From NCBI RefSeq assembly GCF_004379255.2, contig NC_056034.1:250501-314500 (forward strand): 64,000 nt of DNA. Reading direction: 5' to 3'. Positions within the stretch are counted from its first letter, which is position 1. The number at the start of each line of letters is the position of its first letter. Below the pieces are notes generated by a model. The model was given only the letters and a program-made list of their open reading frames with translations. It made no database searches and was not told the DNA's origin. Shown in pieces: positions 35,611-44,890 of this stretch. Both the position numbers and the translations under genes were made by a program. This stretch comes from Salvia splendens (Eukaryota > Streptophyta > Magnoliopsida > Lamiales > Lamiaceae).

Positions 35611-36524
35611 TTATCAACATATAACAACAAATAAATTAATGAATTGTCATCCAACTTCTAGAAGTAAACCCAATTATCACTCTTACTCCTAGAGATACCA
35701 TAACCCAACATGAAATAATCAAACTACCAATGTCATTGAGACTACTTCAATAATTTCATCAGGAAACATACCTTTAACTTCAAAGCCTTCATGTTGCTTC
35801 ATAGAGATTTGCTCATCTAATTTACCATACTCACATGTCAAAAGGACGAGTTAATACAATTAAGGCACACTAATCCTCTCTTTTTTTATTGACAAATGAA
35901 CAAAAATTTAAAAGTCATTTCACAATGGACTTGAACTCGAGATCTTTGACATCAACCACTCTGCCACTAAGGCAACGCACATAATACAACATAGTCGTCC
36001 TTCACACAATATAATAATTTGAAACTGGAACAAACAGATAGCTTTTCTCAAAACATCTTTCTATTTTCCAAGTATATTTTCTTTTGCAAAACAGTTCATC
36101 AGAGAGAGTTGTAAATTTCCACTAGAGTTTGGGTTGAAGACAAATATAAATAAAGGGTTATATATCTCTATAAAACCCACGATGCTGTTGGGGAATTCAT
36201 GAAGTTTGGCCATTCAAGTTCAACAATTTCAAGTAACCAATTAGAAAAATAAAATGAATACACAAGAATATACTCCAACAGAACTTCATTCTTATGAAAG
36301 ACATTAAACCTCAACATCAAAGGGAAGATCTTCTCCTCGGATGTCCTCTTGTAAATTTGCTACTGCACATGTCCATCCCTTTTGTTTGAAGTGTGAATAT
36401 GTGGAAATGATGAAGCTCGCTTCTGCAGTCCAAGGTTAATCAAATCAAATGGGTAGAAATGGGCTTACAGTAGAACAAAAGTAACAAAAGAAAGAGCTTA
36501 CAGTTTTCAAGGAACACATAAACT
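35611..36524. other. 3' flank of NLR gene 1
   Basis: The stretch at 36300-36520 probably contains 3' UTR of the minus-strand NLR. Around 35590-35900 the text resembles a decayed copia Pol 3' end in minus orientation (phrases reading as TCCAACTTCTAGAAG and CATTGAGACTACTTC), but I could not establish a frame. Confidence 0.35.
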
Positions 36525-39500
36525 TTATGTCCAGTGATTCCTTGGCACATAAACATTTTGTAGGTTATACGGCATTAGTTCGGGGGCATCTGGCATCTCA
36601 CCGAAAAGATATCCCACTTCAACTTCAAAGTTGGCACTCTTTAAGTTTTTCAGTGCTTTGTGTTCCTTCTGAACTATAGCTCGAACATGAAAGTCCAGTT
36701 GGTCTCCACCTAACTCCTCCTTTTGATCCTCTACTATCTTTTTAGCTGACTTTACCAATGATTCAGTGCAATATTCCACATCTATTAATTTGAGCGTTGC
36801 TATTTCTCCAACTTCTGATGGGATCACCTTCAGTTTGTCTAACTTGACGAGACTAAGCTTCTGGAGAAGTGGAAAGGAGGAGTTGTCTGATATAATCCAA
36901 TGTTTTAAGCTTTTACACTCCTCCAATTCTAGAAACTTGAGGCTTGGGAATTGGCTTTCAGTTGTTATCAACATGCCTGTCCTGAAGTGACCGCCGAATA
37001 ATGAAAACTTCTCAAGAAGGGGTAATGAGCCGATTTTTGGCATTATGTCTTCTAACACAAGACCATCAGATGTAATAACAGATAACTTCTTGAGAGAGTT
37101 TGGGAACCTAATCCTTTGCAAATACTCATAACATCTGGTGGTGCAACGAAAGTTTTCCAATTTATCCAGACACTGAAGATACTTGAGAGAGTTTTTCTCC
37201 TCCATTTGTTTTCCCTCGTAGCTTACATGCAATTTCTTTACATTAGGAATTCTTCTAACCACCTCTTCATTCAAAAACAAATTAACAACTCCTTTGAGTG
37301 TATGCAGATTCTCCATAATAACAACGTCTTTGCCGCCACTAGGAGGATCTGGGAGAAGCATTTCGCGGTGCGCAAACTCAAGATGTCGAAGTTGATGCAA
37401 TTCCCAAATTTCAATCGGTGCAGTAAGAGTACCCCAACAACGTATAATCAGTGTGTGTAGATTCCAAGGCAAACTAATCGAAGAAGGGAATTTGGAGTTG
37501 TTATTAACTCTAACAACAAGGTGCCGTGCGTTCACCAATTCAAACACATTATCTAGGAAAGCAGATACACAAGATGTGTGTAATGTCCTCAACAATCTAA
37601 GATTATGAGGCAGCCAAAATTGTCCATCCCCATTCCACTCTATTAAGGAACGAGCATGTGACAAGGATCCCAAGACTTTACCTATTGACACCCCTGATCT
37701 GCGCTTTGAAAAAACAACCCGACGTTCACTATTTATGGCTGGAGGATCATCTCCTACGACATGATAAAATCTCTCCTTTTCAACTTCTTTCAAACACAAA
37801 TCTCTTAACAAGTCATGAATTTTACAAAACTTTACATTTCCAGTAGACCCCAACTTATCAATCAAAATGAGATTTCTATCAACCAACTCCTTAAAGTTCT
37901 CTTGCGCAATTATTTCCAAACATTTCCCACTCCTTGGTTTTAAAAATCCTTCAGAAACCCATACTCTTTTGAGCACTGACACACGGATACTACGATCTTC
38001 CCAAAACATACCCATGTACAAAAAACATGGCTTCAAATAGTTGGGCAGATAAATATAGCTCATCCTCAATGTTTTCAAGCAAAGTTCATCATTATTAGTA
38101 AAAACAATTGAGTTTAAATTTCGCTCTATATCCTCCCAATATTCTATCTTGCGCTCTGAATTTGCCAAAAGACCTCCTATCGTAACAATTGATAAAGGAA
38201 GTCCTTTACAATTTGCTACAATAATTTTACCGATATTCTCAAATTCAACAGGACAATTTTCTTCTCCAAACACAGTATTAAGAAACAATTTCCAACTACT
38301 AGGCTCATCCAGAAATTTCATAACAACTTTGTAAGACTCATTCAACTGAGTACACAAGTTTGACAACCTAGTTGTTATGATTATTCGACTCCCATTCTTG
38401 TTATCAAGGAAAAAAACTTTGATCTTGTTCCACACATCTATGCTCCACATATCATCCAATATTATAAGATACCTCTTATCATATAAAAACTTGTATAATC
38501 TATCTCCCAATTCATTATCACCCAAACCAGTCAAATTATCCGAATCTTGACTTGCTTGAATATAAACTTCTCTAAGTATTTCACTAACACTATAAGTTTG
38601 AGAAATTATGGTCAAAGCACGAACTTCAAAATGCCCCTTAACAAATGCATGTTCAAATAGATTTTTGGCAAGTGTGGTCTTACCAATTCCGCCCATCCCC
38701 GTGATGGGAATGATTTGGCGGGTATGCTTATCTTCAGTGAGCTTATTCAAGACTTGAGTAAACACTTGGTCGAAACCCACCATCCCATTTTTCTTCACAG
38801 TGGAAGAAGACGTCAAGGGCAAGGCGGAAGAAGACGCCAAGGACAAGGTGGTATCAACGGGAACCATAATGTTTTCCTTCACAGTGGAAGAAGAAGGCAA
38901 GGCAGCAACGGGCTTTTGCTGCAGCTGACCTTCGACTGCCATCATCTCTACGATCTGATTCATTTCTTCTATCACTTTCTGCAGATTTTGATGGAAGTCA
39001 CGATCCTCAATGATCGTTGGTTGGACCACAATTTGGGATTCAATATCATCCTCAGCTGCTACATCAGCAGTGAGACGCTCCGATGGATCAGCACCTTCAT
39101 GGCTATCGGAAACAGGGGAAATATAACCATAAAGAAATTCCTGCATTAATGTAGTAACAATTTTAGTGAGAGATTGAATTCGTTTTCTGTCGATATAAAT
39201 TGGAAAGGGAGGATGTATCTCAAGGGTAATAAGAGAGACCTGAGCGGTTGCGGTTGCAGTTGTGGTGGCAATGATCGCGTTTCCGATCACCCTTGAAGTT
39301 TTGGTAGCAGTCGCAATGATCGCGGTTTCGATCACCCTTGGGGTTGCGGTTATGGTTGCAATTGCGATTTCAACTACCTTTGCGATGGCGATAGCAATGG
39401 CGAAAGCGAACGCAATTGCGACTGCAATTGAGGCTGCAGCAGCAGTTACTGTTGCGGCTACGGCTGTGATTGCGGTTACGATGGCCATGACTGCTACTGC

Positions 39501-40085
39501 GGCTGCGATTGCAATGCAGATTGCGATTGAGGATGCGGCGATTAAGATTGCGAGTACTATTGCGAGTACTATTGCGATTGGGTTTAAGCTTAGAATTGCA
39601 AAGGCGAATGTGCATATGATTGTTGCAATCGCGGATGTGGCTGTGACTGTGAAGACAATTCCGGCTGTAATTGCGTAGGTGACTGCGTTTGCGATTGCAA
39701 TGGCGATTGCGGCTGCGGTTGCGGTTGCGGTTGTGGTTGCATATGTATATGCAGCTCGAAATAAGTTAATTAAACTCATCCTCATCCTACGTATTTGAAG
39801 CACAATGTATAGTGTGCGTGGTGGATGAGTTTGAGCCACGATTTTGGATTCAATAAGGTCTTCAGCTGCATAAACTGCATCGGCAATACGACGCTCCAGT
39901 GGATCAGCTTCATGGCCATCAGCAACAACAGGGGACATATAACCATCAAGAAACTCTTGCATGAGCGCAACATTTTGAGTGAGAGATTCAACTTGTTTTT
40001 GATCGATTGATATGGGAGGTGAAGGATGTTTCTTGAGGGTATCTATGATATGCATGAGTGAAGCAAGGGCTGCATAAGCTGCCAT
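36525..40085 (-). CDS. CC-NLR immune receptor (R1-like) with a hydrophobic low-complexity insert
   Basis: An intracellular immune receptor of the R1/Rx-type CC-NB-LRR class, single exon, 1,186 codons. Residues 1-100 hold an Rx_N-like half domain (QKQVESLTQNVALMQEFLDG, AVYAAEDLIESKI). About 108-288 is almost pure Ala/Ile/Thr/Val. About 290-355 repeats the half domain (RKRIQSLTKIVTTLMQEFLYG, AAEDDIESQI). NB-ARC: P-loop GMGGIGKTT (about 463-471), kinase 2 YLIILDDMW (about 539-547), RNBS-B GSRIIITTR, GLPL near 628, RNBS-D CFLYMGMF, and IHD in place of MHD (about 756-758). A leucine-rich repeat region follows from about 790 to 1130. Everything after residue 355 looks normal and intact. The start is the first ATG (MAAYAALASL), typical of the family. 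The insert is the anomaly; the ORF stays open through it. Confidence 0.93.
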   Translation of the reverse strand: MAAYAALASLMHIIDTLKKHPSPPISIDQKQVESLTQNVALMQEFLDGYMSPVVADGHEADPLERRIADAVYAAEDLIESKIVAQTHPPRTLYIVLQIRRMRMSLINLFRAAYTYATTTATATAAAIAIAIANAVTYAITAGIVFTVTATSAIATIICTFAFAILSLNPIAIVLAIVLAILIAASSIAICIAIAAAVAVMAIVTAITAVAATVTAAAASIAVAIAFAFAIAIAIAKVVEIAIATITATPRVIETAIIATATKTSRVIGNAIIATTTATATAQVSLITLEIHPPFPIYIDRKRIQSLTKIVTTLMQEFLYGYISPVSDSHEGADPSERLTADVAAEDDIESQIVVQPTIIEDRDFHQNLQKVIEEMNQIVEMMAVEGQLQQKPVAALPSSSTVKENIMVPVDTTLSLASSSALPLTSSSTVKKNGMVGFDQVFTQVLNKLTEDKHTRQIIPITGMGGIGKTTLAKNLFEHAFVKGHFEVRALTIISQTYSVSEILREVYIQASQDSDNLTGLGDNELGDRLYKFLYDKRYLIILDDMWSIDVWNKIKVFFLDNKNGSRIIITTRLSNLCTQLNESYKVVMKFLDEPSSWKLFLNTVFGEENCPVEFENIGKIIVANCKGLPLSIVTIGGLLANSERKIEYWEDIERNLNSIVFTNNDELCLKTLRMSYIYLPNYLKPCFLYMGMFWEDRSIRVSVLKRVWVSEGFLKPRSGKCLEIIAQENFKELVDRNLILIDKLGSTGNVKFCKIHDLLRDLCLKEVEKERFYHVVGDDPPAINSERRVVFSKRRSGVSIGKVLGSLSHARSLIEWNGDGQFWLPHNLRLLRTLHTSCVSAFLDNVFELVNARHLVVRVNNNSKFPSSISLPWNLHTLIIRCWGTLTAPIEIWELHQLRHLEFAHREMLLPDPPSGGKDVVIMENLHTLKGVVNLFLNEEVVRRIPNVKKLHVSYEGKQMEEKNSLKYLQCLDKLENFRCTTRCYEYLQRIRFPNSLKKLSVITSDGLVLEDIMPKIGSLPLLEKFSLFGGHFRTGMLITTESQFPSLKFLELEECKSLKHWIISDNSSFPLLQKLSLVKLDKLKVIPSEVGEIATLKLIDVEYCTESLVKSAKKIVEDQKEELGGDQLDFHVRAIVQKEHKALKNLKSANFEVEVGYLFGEMPDAPELMPYNLQNVYVPRNHWT
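39000..40058 (-). repeat. Direct duplication of a coiled-coil-coding segment flanking the hexamer tract
   Basis: DNA at about 39000-39240 and about 39800-40058 is the same segment in direct orientation (shared phrases GACGCTCC-GTGGATCAGC, TGAGAGATT and GGATGT-TCTTGAGGGTA-like). The copies differ by many substitutions and small in-frame indels, so the duplication is old compared with the neighbouring tandem arrays. Confidence 0.8.
39231..39760. repeat. Degenerate hexamer tract (GCRRTT)n inside NLR gene 1
   Basis: On the plus strand this is a long run of variants of GCGATT, GCGGTT and GCAATT, with interspersed GCGACT, GCTGCG and GAGTACTATT. On the coding (minus) strand it gives alternating Ala with Ile, Thr or Val. 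Because the period is six, other frames are also long and open: on the plus strand 39262..39678 is also Ala/Val/Ile rich. The length is about 530 bp, bounded on both sides by copies of the coiled-coil half-domain DNA. Confidence 0.9.
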
Positions 40086-40675
40086 GATTAAGTTGGTCTA
40101 TGAAAGCACACACAGAATGTGAATGAAAATCTGATAATGTTTAGAAGACAATTGTGAATCCGCAGTTCAGAATGAAACATTTTATAGCAGATAAAAGATT
40201 AACAGCTCATCTTCCAGCATTGCTGAAATCAATAAAATATGTAGTGCAGTTGGTAGAATCATACAGCATTTTTAATTCACCTCAATTACAAGTAAGACCG
40301 ACTATTTTTGACAAAACACCAAAACAAGATACGTATGTCTTAATGAATTAATGTTAAGCCTAATTGACATGATAATTTCTGATTGTTTTCGGGCCGGACT
40401 CGTATAATCATATGTATTGACACGATAATTTGAGGTTGGTTTTTTGAATTCATGTTAAGCCTAATTAGATCAATATGGACATGATAATTTCGGATTGGTG
40501 TCGGATCGATCTATAAGCCATTGATAAATAAATAAATAAATATACTTATATTCATTCTTTATTTATTTATTATACTACATTATTAGAAATTTAGTGTTGA
40601 GGAACCAGCTTCAAAAGTTTATTTTCAAACTTTTTGTTTGTTGTGCTGTCAAATATGTGTGTGTGGTCGTCAAAA
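40086..40675. other. NLR gene 1 upstream region
   Basis: AT-rich promoter-side sequence of the minus-strand NLR. Two similar phrases near 40350-40400 and 40450-40510 (TTAAGCCTAATT..., GACATGATAATTTC) form a short imperfect duplication of about 90 bases. No gene. Confidence 0.5.
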
Positions 40676-43023
40676 GAAGTCCCCAATGTAGACCATGTTC
40701 ATATATCTGCAGATGTTGTTTTCGTGAATTAGTTATATGTAAACAGCTTTAGCTGTTCAATTTAACTTTTTTGACTTTCTTTTTATCCATTTACACTTCT
40801 TCTTCTTTTTGTAATTTTTCATGTTTTAAAATTAATTTAGTTTTCACTTTTCCAATTTGCAACTACGCCAAAATAATCAAAATTCTATGTACTTTTTAGT
40901 ATTAATGAAATTATATTTTTATAATTATTTTTACATTAATTTTATTAAAAATATAAATAAATAATCATAACAATAAATTAATGAAATAAGAAAAAATTAA
41001 GAAATAGGATTCCATTGTGAATCCAGCCAAATACCCTTACTTTTTATAAGAAGATTCCATTGTAAATGCCTAACATTTGCAGAGTTTTCGGTGCAACCAA
41101 ATCAATTTTAAACTTGCCCAATGTCCACAATGGGTCCTACTCAATTGCCTTTTATTTTAGTATATTAATAATATTTTATATATTAAAAGTAGAATAATAG
41201 TACAATACACGTTACATTTCATATCACAAAAAACCATTCTTGCATTACAGCTGCATCGTCAACAATGCCGACGTGCAAGCCTACTTGACTAACGAATTAC
41301 ACATATAAGTGCAATAAACTATTTACTTATAAATAATCACAAACTTATGCAATAAACTTGAATTCCTATATTAAACCAGTGAGCTAAACATTTTACCATA
41401 TGCTACGATATCCAAGAGAAATTCTAATAACTTTCTAAATGAAATTTCTTTTAAAATTAATCAAAATACAAATTAGATTCACAACTTGAATTCCTTTTAT
41501 AAATAATGAAAAGACCTATTTAGAGTTGAGATTTGAGAATTTTCGAACCTCATTATATTTATATCTAAGTTCTCCCCTTATATTATCAATTTTGTAAAAA
41601 TACCCAAAAATTTGTCAAAGTAAATAGTATATCATTAAATAAATGTATCACTATTTCCAATTAAATGCCAAAATAATCAAAATCAAACTAGAAAATTCAC
41701 CGTTGCTCAAGTTTTAACCCCGCGAACTTTGTGTTTTTACAATTAATTAAGAACAAAACTATCTACCTTTTTTGTCGTTAATTTATGTTAATACAATTTT
41801 ATTTAATGAAGCATGTCTAATACATGAAAGAGAGTCAAATCAAACGTCTTCAATAAATTTTCATCCTTAAACAAATTTGATGTGCATCCAATATCTCCAA
41901 ACCTAATTCTGAAATACGAAATGTATTAAAAATTTGAAACTCAAAAAAAATAAATTATAAAATACTACTAGTGAAGATTGTTGAATCTCACATGGAGTGC
42001 ATGAATGCTGGCTCAAGAAAACTTCCACTTTTCAAATTTAATGTATTTTTTCTCGAAAATCAATGCATTTCGGTGGTAGAATTGATTTCCGTGCTTAATT
42101 AAAGATATCATTGTCAAATTTCTCATTTTTATATGCTGCACAAAACGAGGTTACTATTGAATGCTTGTTTTTAAACTCTCCCCAATCAATTTCTTTAACA
42201 AAAATATGGCTCTTATTTTATCAACAACAACCAAAATTAAATTAATCACTTTAAAACTATAACGAAAGTGGATTTCGACCTTCCCACAATAAATACAACC
42301 AATTTATTAAAACAATTGTACTTAAAGAGCGTATTATTTTATATAGAAATATCGACTGTATATCTATTAAGCCATACTTTGAAATTCCCAACTACTCACT
42401 CACCATTTCGTAATTTAAAAATTGTAATCCGTCACTGAATTTCCCTTGATTTTAGAGTCAACACACGCATGCAACTTAAATATGTTCACAAGAAATCAAG
42501 AATCAATATATGCAAGCGATTTTGTTTTGAAATGTATGCATTAATTTATTGATGGAGCTATCATTAGGTCACTTCTACATCCAAAGTCAAAAAACAAACT
42601 AGTAACTACACTAATTGGAAAAATATGTATACTTAAAATAAAATAGTTGGTGGCATGTCGACTGTCACTAACCAAATACGCACAAATTATCTACTCGCAT
42701 GATAAAAAAACATCGACTGAATGAAGATATCATCTACTTATAAAAATACAATGATTGCTATGACCTTAGTCTCTTTAACCTTATAACAGAATAACTAATA
42801 ACTCTAGCCACCCTCCTCCAGTTTCTTTCGATCCATAATTATTAAATACTGTAATAAAAACAATTAACTCTATCATTACTTCCTCCTTTAAGAAAAGTAC
42901 AAGTATTTAAACCAAAAATGCCACTGACAATTTTGCTGTCGAAAATGTGAATGATAGAAGTCCCCAATGTAGACCATGTTCATATATCTACAGATTTTGT
43001 CTTCATGAATTAGTTATATGTAA

Positions 43024-44890
43024 GAGCATCCGCAACGCGGCGCGCTGGCGTTCCGTGTTCCGTACAGAAGGAACGAAACGCGCGCGCGACGCGTTGCGGC
43101 CGAGTGTCCAGTCCCGGAACCGTGCCCGTCGCGTCCCTTAACCCGTCGTCGCGAGACGCGGCACAGGCTGTCACGCCACGCGCCATGGCGATGTGGCACG
43201 CCCCTGCGCCGTGCGTGACGCCCACTCGCCGGCCCGCGAGTGGGCGTCATCACTGCTGACGCAATAAATCCTTTTTCTTAAAAAAAATTCAAATTAAAAA
43301 TAAAAATAAAAAATGTAAACGGTAATAATATCGTTTTATATCCGTTTTTTTATTTTTTACTCTATAAATACTCCTAATTCATCTTCATTTCATACACAAC
43401 TACACATCTATTCTACCTAAATCACCTTCATTTCCTCTCCAATTTTCATCTAACATCTCATCACAAGATGTCCGGTGACGGCAACTCCGGCGGGTGGGAT
43501 CTCAATGCATTCGCCGATTGGGAAACCATGTACCACACACTGGGTGATTCCGGTTCGTCAACGCCGGACACCCGGGGTTCGGCGACGCCCGGGGGTACCA
43601 ACCACCCCAGTTTGAGGTTGATGCATACGCTCGTCACTCCGCCCCCCGGAGTTCGCAGGGATTATCCCAGATTCGGGAGGATTTTCCCGTTGAACCCACT
43701 CCGGGAGTGGGCCGAGGTGGGGAGGAGGCCGAGGCGGTGGAAGCTCCAGGGCGGAGTCGGAGGCGGGCAGGAAGAAGAGGAAGAGGAGGATCTAGGCCGC
43801 CATCCGTACAGCAACAACGAAACGATGGCGGTGTACAACGCCTGGATCACCGTCTCGTACGATCCCGTTGTCGGGATTCAATAATCCAACAAGTGCTTTT
43901 GGGATAAGGTCACCGAGATCTACCACCGGATTAAGCCGAAAGGGTCCCGGAAGCGCAAACACCAGATGCTCCGCTCTCACTTTGGCCAGTCGACAAACAG
44001 GTCAAAAAATTATGCGGCATCTACTCGACCGAATCGGCGCACTACCAAAGCGGAGCTTCGGGAGCCGACATTCTAAGGGCGGCTTTGCGCGTCTACAACC
44101 AGGACACCAGTAAACAATTCAAATATGTTGATATCTGGTAGGTCGTCAAGGACGAGGATCGTGGGCCGGCGGTGTCCGCTCCAGCTCGGGCTCAACCTGA
44201 AAGCACACGAAGCACACGGCGAGTGACCAATACTCGTCTGGTGACACCGGTGAAGGCAGCGGCGCACAAGAGGGTGCACCGCAGGAGTTTGCGGGCACGC
44301 ACGACGATGTCCGGGGATTCAGCCGTGGGCGCCGTCGGCCGCAAGGGACCAAGGCAGCGAAGGCGGCTAGAGCGAGGAAGGGCCGAGGGGGAGGACCCCC
44401 CAGCACCCTTATGGTAGTGTACATGACCGCCACAATGGCGGACACTTCCCGCTTCTCGCCCGCCTAACGGAATTGTCTTTATGGCAGCACAACTTGACCT
44501 TCCGCCTCCTACTGCACCTCCACCGCCTTCGGGGGATGATTCGCCGGCAGAGTAGTTTCTTTATTTCTTTAAATTTGTATTTTAAATTATGCCATGTTTA
44601 ATTTTTAGGATTTTAATTGTGTGTTTTTTTATGTTTTTTAATTTTTTAGTTGTATTTTTATTTTATATTGTGTATTTTTTAATGAAGTGTGTTTTTTTAA
44701 TTGAATTTGGTTGAAAATAAAAATAAAAAATGAAATTGAATGAATAGTAATTTAATGAACGGTTAAGGAACGGAGGATTGCATGTTATGTTCCTTAGTTA
44801 AGGAATGGAGTAAAAAAGTAAAGTGGGACCCACAGATAGTAGTTTAAGGAATGGTTAAGGAACGGTATAACAACAGCGTTGTGGATGGCC
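43024..44890 (+). mobile_element. PIF/Harbinger-type element 3, inserted in tandem copy 2
   Basis: Ends are GAGCATCCGCAACGC (43024) and GCGTTGTGGATGGCC (ending 44890), flanked by TAA at 43021-43023 and 44891-44893. The empty site is visible in the other tandem copies, which read TTATATGTAAACAGC without interruption, so the insertion and its 3-bp duplication are directly confirmed. The element is 1,867 bp and has only a broken ORF2, with no transposase. Confidence 0.95.
43468..44555 (+). pseudogene. Harbinger ORF2 (Myb/NAM-associated-like), broken
   Basis: The frame from ATG 43468 encodes a Ser/Gly/Pro-rich N-terminus, an acidic run (EEEEEED) and YSNNETMAVYNAWITVSYDP, then stops at 43882. Homology continues in the same frame with NKCFWDKVTEIYHRIKPKGS, shifts frame near 43990, continues to QFKYVDIW followed by a TAG near 44138, and then a basic Pro-rich tail. 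The order matches plant Harbinger ORF2 proteins. At least two stops and one frameshift inactivate it. Confidence 0.85.

Noticed and set aside
39262..39678. Plus-strand gene antisense to the NLR insert
   Set aside because: The open frame is a by-product of six-base periodicity and has no flanking gene structure.
39230..39794. Hexamer tract as an intron of NLR 1
   Set aside because: The most obvious donor (GTAGGA near 39793) and acceptor (CTCAG near 39239) give a frameshift and a stop soon after. Other site pairs cannot be ruled out, so the point stays as a transcript test.
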